From Paramecium pentaurelia (Eukaryota > Ciliophora > Oligohymenophorea > Peniculida > Parameciidae), in NCBI GenBank assembly GCA_905183005.1, contig CAJJDO010000015.1:446587-510586 (forward strand): a stretch of 64,000 nt of DNA, read 5' to 3'. This document shows positions 50,435-61,198 of the stretch, piece after piece. A program made the translations under genes and the position numbers. The notes under the pieces were generated by a model, which saw nothing but the letters and a program-made list of their open reading frames with translations, had not been told where the DNA came from and searched no databases. Position 1 is the stretch's first letter; every line of letters starts with the position of its first letter.

Positions 50435-51158
50435 ATGTAAAAAACCATGTAAAATATATCCATCAATTTTTAATAGTGCTCCAATAGTGAAATGGGCTCA
50501 AAGGAAAGATAATGTATTTTTGATAGTAGAAGTGAGGGATTTAAAAGAAGAAAAGGTTGAATTGACTTCAAATTCACTTAAATTTTCAGCAAATGCAGAA
50601 GGTGTAAATTATGTATTTGAAATTAACTTCTTTAATGAAGTAGTCGTTGAAGTATTAATCAAATTTAATTCCTATAGGAAAGTAAATGGACAAACTATGG
50701 ATTAAATGTCAGATTTATACTTTCTAAGAAAGATAAATTTACTTCATATTGGACAAGATTGATAAAAGAAACTCATAAATTGCAATATTTATAAGTAGAT
50801 AATATAAAAATAATTGATAGGTTGATTGGTCTAAATATATTGATGAAGATGATGAGGCTGAAGAAGGAGGCAAAGGTTTGGATGATTGGGATTAAAACAA
50901 ATTTTAGAATTTTGATCATGGACACGATCACGGACATGATCATGGTCACGATCATTGTCATGATCACGGACATGATCATGGACATGGACATCATCATGAC
51001 GATGAAGATGATGAAGAAGATTAAGAAGAACCAAATGCAGGTAACTTTTGATATATATTTAATTAGGGAATATTGATGATTTAGAGAAAGAGGAGGAAGT
51101 CTAACAAAATGAATAGGCACCTAAAGAAGGTGATCAATAAAAATAAGAAGTTGAATGA
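50435..51158 (+). CDS. p23-type HSP90 co-chaperone with histidine-rich segment
   Basis: 205 residues with introns of 28, 26, 26 and 26 nt. The CS domain (about 5-100) reads APIVKWAQRKDNVFLIVEVR, NSLKFSANAEGVNYVFEINF and YWTRLIKETHKLQYLQVDW, with the p23 signature WSKYIDEDDEAEE right after, matching WxxWxDEDDE of p23/Sba1. p23 stabilises ATP-bound HSP90 with client proteins. The usual acidic tail is present but interrupted at residues 134-161 by a segment of alternating His with Asp/Gly, DHGHDHGHDHGHDHCHDHGH and onward, containing 15 His and one Cys in 28 residues. Such runs bind Zn, Ni or Co in transporters and metallochaperones. The first exon is only 14 nt. Confidence 0.9.
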
Positions 51159-52104
51159 GAATAATATTGAGAGGCTAAATGATTATTCTAAAATTCTATA
51201 AAATAGATTTTTATTATATTTTTTTACTTAAGTAAAACTTATAGATTTAAATATAAATAAATGTTCATAATTATTATCTGCATATCGCTATTTAATCATC
51301 TTAACCTTAACTATGGGTTTGTCATCATTACTTTTTGCTAACCTAAATTTCCCTTCAATGATAATCTAATATTTATAGACACTATACAATTGATTGAACT
51401 ATTTTAATTATAATATTCACTAGATTTAAGTTTTTTATCTTAACTTATTGTGATTATTTTTAATCTTTAGAATTAAATCAAGTTTTGTGAACTTCTCGTT
51501 TAAGTTAATCCAAAGTTACTAAAATATCATATACAATAGCTGTACAATCTGAAGATCATGTAACAATCTAAATCTAATGATTATTTGATATAAATTTTAA
51601 ATATAAATTAAAATATTTAAAATAATAAATTTTTGAATGTTTAATTTCTTCCCTAAATGTATAATCAAAAGTTTTAATGTATTCAAGCACACTTTCTTGT
51701 ATCAATACCATATTATATATCTTTTATCAAATTATCATATGAAATAAATTTAGTTGCTAAATAATAAAATTAAATATCTACTAAATAGTTTATTACAACA
51801 TTTTTAAGAACTTTTGATGTTCAAATCGCTATACAATGATTTGTTTGATTATTTTAAAAATAAAGTCGTAATTTCAAACTATAAATCAAATTACATAATA
51901 TTCAATACTTATCCCCTTTTATTTTTATATCAAAATCTGTATTTAGTACTGATTCCATAACAACAGCTTGAAGTTTTTATATACCTAAATAAATTATTAA
52001 AAGAAAAATTGGATTTTTATCAATAGATAATAAATAGATAATATTTAAATAGAATTCAATTACTATTTTAAAAAGCAAAAAATATATTATTAATGAATGA
52101 TAAA
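51159..52104 (-). other. Probable minus-strand coding text, exon structure unresolved
   Basis: Minus-strand frames in this 946-bp gap look coding but I could not join them into one model. From high to low coordinate they read NIIYLLSIDKNPIFLLIIYL, GIQKLQAVMESVLNTDFDIK, KQSNKSLYSDLNIKSSQKCC, SVLEYIKTFDYTFREEIKHS, SDCTAIVYDILVTLDQLKRE and EGKFRLAKSNDDKPIVKVKM. At least two plausible micro-introns (25 and 30 nt) lie between them. No start codon is secure and no family is recognised. Either a real small gene or a relic. Confidence 0.35.
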
Positions 52105-54945
52105 TCATATTAATTTATTTGAACTATCATCAATTTATTATTATTATTACTATTGCTCATTTTGATTTATTGTTTAATTTAAATTTTACTCTGATTAATT
52201 TTAAGAATCTGTTTGATCTTTTTACTCTTAATTTGTATTTTCTTGATTTGATTTAATTTATTCATTTTTATCTTTTACTTCTTCTTAGTCTATAAAATTT
52301 CCTTCCTTAAAATTACCATCTTAAATTTTTCCATCTATAAATTATAAATAACCCTTCCCATGAGGTTAATAGTTTTTAATCTGTCCTATATAATTAATCT
52401 TTACTTTACCTTTATAAATACTATCATCTGGAAATTTAATAATGATTTCTTGATTTATAACAATCTCATCCTTTTAAAATTATCCTTAGTATTTGCAATT
52501 ATTTTCTTATAATGTAATTACTCCAAATCCATCCTTTAAATCGTCTACCCATTCTCCCTCATATGTGTATTATTTAGCTAAAATAAAATGGAATTCATGT
52601 TTACTTTAATAGATTCCCATACCATGTCTCTTTCCTGCCTTGTAAATACCTTTATATATATCACCATTAGCCCAAACATATTGACCTTCTCCTTAAAATA
52701 AACCATCAGAAAATTAACCAACATATACATCTTTGTTTGGCAATATCAATTTTCCAGTTCCAAAATAGAACCCATTTTTAAACCACCCTTCATAAATTTA
52801 ATTCTCTTTTTACAAATTACCATATCCATTAAATTGATTATTTCTAAAATCAAAAGAGATATTTACTCAAAATGACCATTATATTAAAATTCATTTACAA
52901 CAATTAGTATACCATCTCCATGAAATTTGTTATTTTTAAATTGACCTTTATATTAAAATTTCTTATCAATTAATTTTTCATATCTTCCTTAACCATGTTT
53001 AAGAAAATCTTAAATTTAACCTAAGTATACTCTTTTTTAAAATAATTATATAAGTCCACCATATTACATATTTCCAATATAAATATCTGCATTATCAAAT
53101 ACTTTATAGAATGACACTGTTGAATTTTTATCAAAACATTCAGAATTTGTGATAATAGAATAATCAAATGATTTTAACCAATTGAGTCCATTCTCAGTTT
53201 TTGTAATCCAATAAATGATACCTTTTCTGTTATGCTTTCTTATCACTCTCATAAGATCATATAGTAAATTACGATATTCCTTAATTTTTAATTCTTCAAC
53301 CAAATCTTCTTTATGCTTCTTTATTTCTAATTTTTATGGATCTTAAGATTCATTATCATCATCATCAGAGCTCTTTTTATTATAGATTCTAATATTACAT
53401 CTTATGGACTTATTTCTTATTTAATTATCATACTCTTTCTAGTTCTTATTGCAGTCAATTTATTTATCCTTTCATCAAATGTTTATAAATTTATAACGAA
53501 ATAGCTAATTTCAGATAACATTTTTATGTAATGATCATGAATTATTTTTCTAATCCAATCTTCACTTCCTTGAAATGTAATCTTATAATTTTGAATGGGA
53601 ATTAATTTTTTTAATTAGTCTTATTAATTTTAATCCAATGTTTTTAAACAATCTGTATTAATAGCACTGTAAAGTTATTTTTCAATTAATTTAAGACTTA
53701 ATTAAATAAATACAATTACTTTAATAATTTCTTATGCTATTCTTTTAAAATATTCAATTCTCCTGTGTCAATATCAATAATTATCTCAGGATTTAATTAA
53801 TTGAGACCCTTTATAAATTTACTTGTAGTTCCAATCAAATACCCTTTTAGATTACTACTTTATAACATATTAATGTCTGTCACACTAAAATGCATAAATA
53901 ATCTATATGTCTCAGTAAATATTTTAAATGGTAACCCAAAATTACTCAAGAAGCTTGCCTTTAAATATTTAAATATTATTACCTATATTAATGATTTTTT
54001 AGATTATAAATTAAAATTCAATAAACCTGGTATCAGAGATAATAAACTTATTATAAATCTAGAACAAACACTAGAAGATTAAGAGTATATAATTATTTTC
54101 ATTTAATATTAAACTGCTTTTAGGATTTTAAATATTTTATCTTTAAAAATCCAAAATAACCCAATCAAATTAGTATCAGTATACAATGCTGAGATTTCTA
54201 CATTCTTTAAATCAAATGTTTATAAAATGCTATCAAAAGCATAATTTAAAATTGACATATCTTTAAAGTCTTATAATTGAAAGTATGCTTATATTGTTGG
54301 CTCTAATCTACTCTTGATATATCCAAAAAGAGGCACAAAAGATAATAAACAAATAGCCTTTTAGATATGTCCTCTAGTTAATTCTGGGTTTTATTTTTTT
54401 AACTCTTCTGTTACTTTAATTTATTTGAAGCATGTTACACCAAACAATTATTTCTTCTACTCTTTTATTTATGCATCAAAATTAAAATATAAGTAGTCTT
54501 CATTAGCATTATGAACAGCATCTGGTAAAGCACATGTTGTCACTATATTGATAATATTTTCAATGTCATTCGTCAATTATGATAATTCTGGATAACAATA
54601 CTCTATTTCTGATCCTCTTTTATGATGAAATCCAACTGCAAATATTGCTAATACTGGTGTTTAATCCTCTTATAGTGTATATAATTCCATTAATTTTTAT
54701 TGCAATTCAACATCAAAGATTTATTCAGGACTTTTAAAGATTTCTTATATTTATTTAACAAATCCTTATGATTCTCTATTTAGATTTACTTAAATTAAAT
54801 TATTGGATGTCATAATCTCCCAATAATTATAACATTTTTCAGAATTCAAATATTGTCTCATATATCTTTCTTTTCTAGTAAGTCTATGTTTATTTTAATC
54901 ATCTGAAAGTCTTTAATTTAATTTTTTCTACAGCCACTTTTTCAT
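52105..54945 (-). CDS. AVL9/DENN-domain protein fused to MORN repeats
   Basis: 922 residues, three introns (23, 26 and 23 nt). Start MKKWLQKKLNQRLSDDQNKH. Residues about 85-480 match AVL9, a DENN protein of late secretory traffic: VLAIFAVGFHHKRGSEIEYC, CALPDAVHNANEDYLYFNFD, LFGVTCFKQIKVTEELKKQN, LTRGHIQKAICLLSFVPLFG, FIISLLSLIPG and TFQGSEDWIRKIIHDHYIKM. An acidic linker (SSDDDDNESQDPQ) and helices follow. Residues about 620-860 carry MORN repeats (YKGQFKNNKFHGDGILIVV, DVYVGQFSDGLFQGEGQYVW, YEGEWVDDLKDGFGVITLQE). The end is Gln/Asn-rich. No stop or start separates the two halves, and the linker intron is flanked by in-frame coding text. DENN domains act on Rab GTPases; MORN would add membrane or scaffold binding. 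Confidence 0.85.
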
Positions 54946-55342
54946 TTAATTAATTTTTAAATATTATGAGAATAATAAATATTTTTCAGAATAATTTCAA
55001 ATTTTATTGGTTCAATAGATAATATATTTATATTTGCTAGATATTATATTTTTATTATCCAAAAATAATTAAATATTTAGAATAAACTTTTAATAAAATC
55101 ATTAAGAAGATAAAAAAAGATCTATATATTCATATTTTATATATAAGATCAAAATATATTTAATTAAAGGCAGAATTTCGTATTGATTAATAATAGAAAT
55201 TTCTATTTAGTCTAAAGATTAAATTTTTATTTCTTTATTTTATGATTGAACTTAAGTTTTTAATAATTATTCAATTTTTAATTTAATCTATATCTAATAT
55301 ATATATTGAAATCATTTATATTAATATCATCATGAGTAATTT
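54946..55342. other. Intergenic, no gene seen
   Basis: 397 bp of AT-rich spacer upstream of the AVL9-MORN gene and downstream of the phosphatase gene, all on the minus strand. No coding text. Confidence 0.5.
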
Positions 55343-56246
55343 TCAAAAATTAGTTCTCTCTGATTGCAAGACACTCATGTCTACTTTTTTGTACATGCTT
55401 AAGAAAGCTTTGATTTTAATATGTTATTCATCAGGGGATTTTTATTTTTGAACTGAATTATCATTTGAATAATGTGAGATGGATGCAGTACTTTTGTTTG
55501 CAAATGTATTTACAAATAATTTTTTTGCTAATTGTTATCGATAGATTTATCTTTCTTCTGGAGTTGAAGTGCGATTTAACTAGTCAATCTTTTTAACAGG
55601 AGTTTTTATCAAATTTTAAGATAGCTATTTGATTAATTCTTGTGGAGTTTGAACATTTTTTTTATGTAATTTACTCCATGAATTTATCTTTCCTAATTAA
55701 TAACCTTCACATTCTAATATGGATTAATTTTATGGCTTTATTTCTGATGATAGTATTTTATGATATTAAATAAGTTATTTTTTAAAGCCTCTATTAGGGT
55801 TGATAACTAATCTTTTCTCTTTTACATAATAAAATGTTTTTTCATAAGTCCATTTATAAGTTTTCATAATAAAGGCAATAACACATGCACTTGACCTTGA
55901 AATTCCTGCAACACAATGTACTAAAACTGAGCCATGATTTAATCCATTGATAATCTCATTATTGATCTCTTCAAAATGATTAATGATTTAAGCTTTTTCT
56001 GAATCCTCAACCTTAAAAATCTGACTTCATAATAAGATATACTTTGTGTCGTATGTTTAAATTCTGCTTAAAACTTATAAAAAGGTTATTGGCCACTGTT
56101 ATCACTGTTTTGATGTTGTTTTCTTTCAACTGTGTTATATTTTAGGCAGCTCTTAGATTACCTAACCATAGTGCTCCTTGTTAATTATTTTTTTCAATTA
56201 TTAGGTCCATTTCATTGACATTTACAACAAGCAAATGTTTTTTCAT
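55343..56246 (-). CDS. Dual-specificity protein phosphatase
   Basis: 290 residues, one 31-nt intron. The phosphatase domain (about 1-160) has QGALWLGNLRAAQNITQLKE, KTVITVANN, the signature loop VLVHCVAGISRSSACVIAFI with catalytic Cys and the Cx5R P-loop, and YVKEKRLVINPNRGFKKQL. This is the DUSP pattern that removes phosphate from Tyr and Thr/Ser. The general-acid Asp is likely in KVEDSEKAQIINHFEEIN, matching the usual DxxxxxIxxyF. The C-terminal 130 residues are polar without a domain. Substrate unknown. The gene starts 65 bp downstream of the HTH gene on the same strand. Confidence 0.88.
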
Positions 56247-56311
56247 GGAATTTAATATAAGACTGAAAATAATTATAATATTAAAATAATATTATAAAAT
56301 AAATGAAATAC

Positions 56312-57030
56312 TCAATTTAGTTCTTCTTTAATTAGTGGCATTTATATAGATTATATCTTCTATTAAAGAGACTATTGATTAATAACAATTATGTTACAGA
56401 AATGATCATGAGTAATTATAAATTAACTAATTTTTATTTTTCTAATTCCCTTTAACAATTTGTAAGTTATATATAAGCATTCTTTTCTTCTAAACTTTAA
56501 GTAGATATAAGATTTTTAGTAGTTTTTGTTATCAATAATTAATGCTAATGTAATAAACTATTTGTTATATGTTAATCAGTTGTCTAGAGATTTATAAATA
56601 GTAAATGTATACTTTTAAATCAGGAGAAAAACTTCTTTTTTTTTATTATTCATCTCTTTCCAAATCATACATGGATTAAACCTTTCTCTCATTACTAAAA
56701 CTATATTATTTCCCTTCTTTTTCTTTTCTTTGTTTCTCTCTAGTCTTCTTCTTCCCTATTCGACCTTCTTTTCTATATGTTGTTAAAATTGCTTTTGCTG
56801 TGCTAAAATTGACACCGAACTCTTTAGCTGCTTCTTTGATTGTAGCTTCTCTTGATAAAATTCGTTTTAACAATAAAACTCTCTTTGATTGATCGATAAC
56901 AGCATATTTTTTTGATAAATCTTTTGGTTTTTCATCAATCTAGTTACTCTTAAGTTTATGTCTTTAATATAAATATAATATTCAACTGAGAATATGGAGA
57001 AAATTATTCCTCATTGTCTGAAGGTATCAT
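56312..57030 (-). CDS. Helix-turn-helix protein with coiled-coil tail
   Basis: 212 residues with introns of 25, 29 and 26 nt. Residues about 25-85 hold DLSKKYAVIDQSKRVLLLKR, ATIKEAAKEFGVNFSTAKAI and LTTYRKEGRIGKKKTREK, a homeodomain-like helix-turn-helix of the kind used in recombinases, transposase N-termini and ciliate HTH proteins. A very basic stretch (GKKKTREKQRKEKEGK) follows. The C-terminal 90 residues are coiled coil (SLEEKNAYIQLTNCQRELEK). No DDE or other nuclease motif is present, so this is a DNA-binding protein and not a transposase. The C-terminal exons depend on my intron choices and are less sure than the HTH. Confidence 0.7.
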
Positions 57031-57129
57031 TTTATGTTAACAAAAAGGTAAAATTAATGTAATAATATATTCCTTTAAAATTTTGATAAATTTAAAGAAA
57101 TTATAAAGGAATAATATAATTATATTTCA

Positions 57130-58538
57130 TCATTCATTAGATAATTTTGAAACTTTATGAATAAATTTATTCGTTGACTCTTTTCTTGCTTTTTAACTTA
57201 AAATCTCATTTTTATCACCAACTTGATTCATTAAAAAACCAATTAATTTTCTTTTGAATTATGTTTCACTTTAAAACTTTTTAAATTCTTCATGTTAAAA
57301 TGTTTATTTTTCTTAATTTTGAAATTATTCTGATACAGTTCTTACTGATCTTTATATCTCTTAATCCATTCTTCTCATTTTTCTTTTAAATTATTTCTTT
57401 TCTTTTTTTTATTCATCTTCTAATTCAATACAATATCCAATAATATCTTACATTTATTACTAAGTATCAGGATCAACACCTTTACCATCCCATTTTTATT
57501 TAGTTGTCAAGAATGTCTAAGATTGTGTATGTGTACCTAATGCAGTTTAAGGTCTTGATTCAAAATGACTAATTCCAGGAGATTATCTATGAGATAAAGG
57601 TTTTGAATTAATTCCATAATTTGATCTTCTTTTAATTTTATTAGATATTTGTTATGATGGTGCTCTAAAAAATTTGTTCATATCAACCTTTTGTGTTTTA
57701 TTTTATACTTCATCTTCAAATATTTAAGCAAATAATTTATCTTAAATTTCTTTTTATTTTTTAAATGTAGTCATTTTTAATTTGTTTTTTTTACTATATT
57801 CTGGTTCAAATTGATCATATCTAGATTCCTTATATACTTTAACTAAATTAGTTTTCTCATCTTTGCTTATTATTTAATCCAATTCTTCTTAATTTATTCT
57901 CTTTTCTATTAATTCATTTAATTTATCTTAATGTTGTGTCAATGACACTTTTTCTATATCTACATCTAACAATTTACCAATATCCACTTCTGGATGTTAC
58001 CTACATAATTCAGTTAAATAATAATTAATCTATTCATCATCAGTCAATTCAACATGATTGAGTTCAATTAGGTTACATTTTTTTTATGCTTGTAATTTTT
58101 AAAGGTTTGCCTTAAGATTAGCCATTTTATATTCTTGATATAAGGAACTAGTTGAATTTTATTTCATTAATTCATCATTAATTAGGGATGCAACCTTTTG
58201 TTCTGGTTTTGGTTAAACTTTATGTTATTTTTTATGATAAGAAGTTTTTGGTCTTGTTTAACTTTCTTATTATGAAATCTGTCTTCTTTTAAAATTACTC
58301 ATTTTATTTGGTGTATCAATATTTGTTTAAATGTTTAAATTAACTAAACTTTTAGCATTGACAGAGTTTGTGCCATTTGACACTAATTTATTATTGTTAT
58401 ACATCTCATATCTGCAAGCTTTTTATTTATATAGAGAGTCAAATTCTATCTCTGAAAATCTTAGTAATACCCTAATTGTTGTCTGATTGGATAATCTTGT
58501 ATAGTTTTTTTCACAAGAAATCCTGTAAAAGAAGACAT
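57130..58538 (-). CDS. Charged coiled-coil unknown protein (462 residues)
   Basis: Start MSSFTGFLVKKTIQDYPIRQ with one 20-nt intron near residue 47. The protein is rich in Lys, Glu, Gln and Ser. It has Ser/Arg/Pro-rich parts (RRQISQQESQTRPKTSYHKK; KPLSHRQSPGISHFESRP) and helical parts (VELTDDEQINYYLTELCRQH; KKFQSETQFKRKLIGFLMN). KQKWDGKGVDPDTQQQMQDI is the most distinctive segment. No known domain, signal peptide or membrane segment. Similar proteins in ciliates are often basal-body or axoneme associated, which is a guess here. Confidence 0.7.
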
Positions 58539-59033
58539 TATATAATTAGTTATATTAAAAATAATATATCAAATTTATTCAATTTTACCTATCATATATT
58601 CTTAAATAAGATTAGAAGACAGAAATTAACCTAGATAATATTATATTTATGGGTTAATAAATTTTATAAAGAAGAATTTAGTTTATTTTTGATTATTAAT
58701 CTAAGAATAAAGAGAAGAGTAAGAAATTATTTTATAAGAATGAATATCCATTTTTTAATGATTACTCTATTTATTCAAGTAGATATTATATAATTTCAGT
58801 TAAATTATTTATATAATTATAATTATCTAGAAATATTATGTTATTTTTATTAAAAATAATTATCATTTATTATATAATAATAAATTATTCATATATATAT
58901 TAGTTTTATAATAGTCTAAAAATTATGAATAAAAAAACAATTAATTAAATAATATATATATATATATTAATATTATTATATACTTAAATAGTTAAATAAT
59001 AGGGAATTAGAGTGATTAGATAGTGAATTAGAA
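58539..59033. other. Intergenic, no gene seen
   Basis: 495 bp of AT-rich spacer with a short (AT)n run near 58945-58968. No coding text on either strand. Confidence 0.5.
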
Positions 59034-60056
59034 TCAACAATTACTTATTTCAAATGTTTCACGACTTTCATCATTTGTTTAATCATTCAATTTCATTTCA
59101 ATATTAGGCGAGTTTAGATTTGCTTCAGCTCTCAATTCTATTTCTTCTACATCACAATGATTAACTGTATGAGTTCTTTATGCTTTTGAATCAGTCTTTT
59201 TATTACTATTCTAATTATTTAAAATCATAGATTATGAAAGTATCTATCTTTTTGAATGTTTTCTTTATACCGATTCATTCATTACATATTACCTATATAA
59301 TTAAGAGACTGGACGAACATCATTTTACTTAATATTTCATAATATTTAATACTTAACTTAACCAAATAAGAAATGGTAATAGAGTCTCAAGTTCATTATC
59401 ATTTTTGTCTGCAATAAAATCTTTGATTAAATATCCATTCTCTTATTAAAATATAAATGACATTTAGGAATTCTAAGAGTGAACAATTGTTTTACATCAA
59501 TAATTATGACATCTTTTAAATTTCTTCCCAATTTACTTAAATTTTTTGTTAATCCTCCTTGAATAGGAGTACAACTTTCTCTATATAATCTTGTCAATGC
59601 TCTTCTTGATGGATCTATAATGTCCATAACAGGATCGGCATACTCTTTCAAACTAGCAGTCCACATTATTATCTCAAAGTATTCACTTAAAGTATCAATA
59701 AAGTTTTCTACACCAGGTCTAACTGTCACATAAACTTTAAACAATTAACTTTAAACTATGATCTAATATATTATGAATTATTACATCTAAAGAAAAATCA
59801 TGACCATTGTCTGCTTTAAATTAACTATGGACTAGTGTTTCATCTAAATCTAAAACACATACTTTTCTGCTCTCATATTTATATTTTTCATTTATACATG
59901 TGATTTTGGTGTATCAATTCCAAGTTAATACTTTTCATTAGTTTTATTAGTTTTCTTCTGAAAAAAGTAAATGCAAGAACATAATTTTTCTAAAAAATTT
60001 GGTTTTCTTTCTTATTATTCCTGTTGCTATTAATATATTATGTCATTGGTATTCAT
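59034..60056 (-). CDS. FCP1/SCP-type (NIF domain) protein phosphatase
   Basis: 308 residues with introns of 26, 22, 23 and 25 nt. HAD-family phosphatases of this type remove phosphate from Ser/Thr, classically the RNA polymerase II tail. The catalytic motif VCVLDLDETLVHSQ holds the nucleophile and acid Asp pair (DxDET). KVYVTVRPGVENFIDTLSEY, FEIIMWTASLKEYADPVMDI, LYRESCTPIQGGLTKNLSKL and GRNLKDVIIIDNS complete the domain, the last with motif III/IV residues. The first ~60 residues are polar; the last ~90 are Ser/Thr/Asn-rich and acidic. The tail exon depends on a 25-nt intron. Confidence 0.9.
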
Positions 60057-60367
60057 TCTTGATTATTTAAATTATGAATTAAAATTAACATAAGAATTTT
60101 TATTTGAAATGAATAATCATTGAAATAATGAAGTTACCATTGATAAATTGTGTAATAATAAAGAATTGATAAGATACTTATTAAATGTTAATTAGATTAT
60201 GAAAGTTATGAATCAATTTTTAATTATTTGTATAATTAATTATATGAGTTTCTTTATTTATTTTTAGAAATTTTAAGTTATTAATAATAAATGTTATAGA
60301 AATGAATAATAAATATGTATTAGTTTACAATTAAGTATAAAAATAATAATTAATATATAACTGAAAA
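60057..60367. other. Intergenic, no gene seen
   Basis: 311 bp of AT-rich spacer upstream of the phosphatase gene. No coding text. Confidence 0.5.
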
Positions 60368-61066
60368 TCATGATTTATCTAAAAGATCTGCAACTGTGTA
60401 CATTCTTCTAAATGTTTTTTAATTAGATTTTGGTTTTTCCTCATTTGGATCAATTACTTTAATTTAAATTTATTTATTAAAAGAAACTATTTTCTTTCCT
60501 GGATTATATAATGGAGGTGAATAGTCATCCTTTTCTATTGGTTGAAGAGATACCTATTTACTATGTTTTAGTCTATTGAAAATTGGTTTTTATTATTATT
60601 ATTTTAAATCCTAATTATCTTATTCAAAGAAATCAAAAATATCAGCATGTTCTCTACTGTTAGAGCTTTTTCTTTTAAGAATGCTTTTTAATTATATTTG
60701 TTAATCTTCTATTTGATCATCTCTTCTTAATCTATTTCTATGAGTAGATTCTTATTATTTAATTAATGGTTTAAGTGCTATATGTTTCTTATCCTATCTA
60801 AATATTTCTCTAATAAGTTCTTTACGTTATATTTCTGTACGTGAAGTTATCTGATCTATATTTGATTCGGTCTAAGAAATTTTGAATAAGTTAAGCTAAT
60901 CCATTCCTTTTGAAGAGTTGAAGATTGAGTTGCTTTACTGTTTTTGAAATTAATTATAGGATGGTGTCTAAACAATTTCAGGTAGAAAACTATTATTTCT
61001 AGATGAAGGTCGAGAAAAATGAATCTACATTTTGTTGTCCTATCTAAATTGTGCTTGAGAATTCAT
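60368..61066 (-). CDS. Unknown basic, disordered protein (232 residues)
   Basis: Intronless frame from MNSQAQFRQDNKMQIHFSRP to TGA 60368. It is rich in Gln, Ser, Lys and Asn with few hydrophobic clusters, so probably disordered. KKIVSFNKQIQIKV near residue 190 contains K-I-V-S-F, which fits the RVxF docking consensus for protein phosphatase 1, but such short motifs arise by chance. No family recognised. Confidence 0.6.
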
Positions 61067-61198
61067 TAAATAAATTATAAACTCTCTCTTCATTTCTATA
61101 TAACATCATTATAGATTTATTTAAATACTAATTTAATAATATTTCAAACTGTGAAAATCAAGATCCTTATAGTAATAAATCTAAATGAAAAAAAACAT

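Noticed and set aside
50773..51120. Three overlapping frames of Met/Ile- or His/Asp-rich text over the p23 His-rich segment
   Set aside because: They are other-frame and antisense readings of the GATCATGGACAC-type repeat; only the p23 frame connects to a CS domain on both sides.
56312..57030. Transposase of a Tc/mariner or piggyBac-like element
   Set aside because: The helix-turn-helix is followed by a coiled coil; no DDE/D catalytic residues, terminal inverted repeats or target duplications were found.
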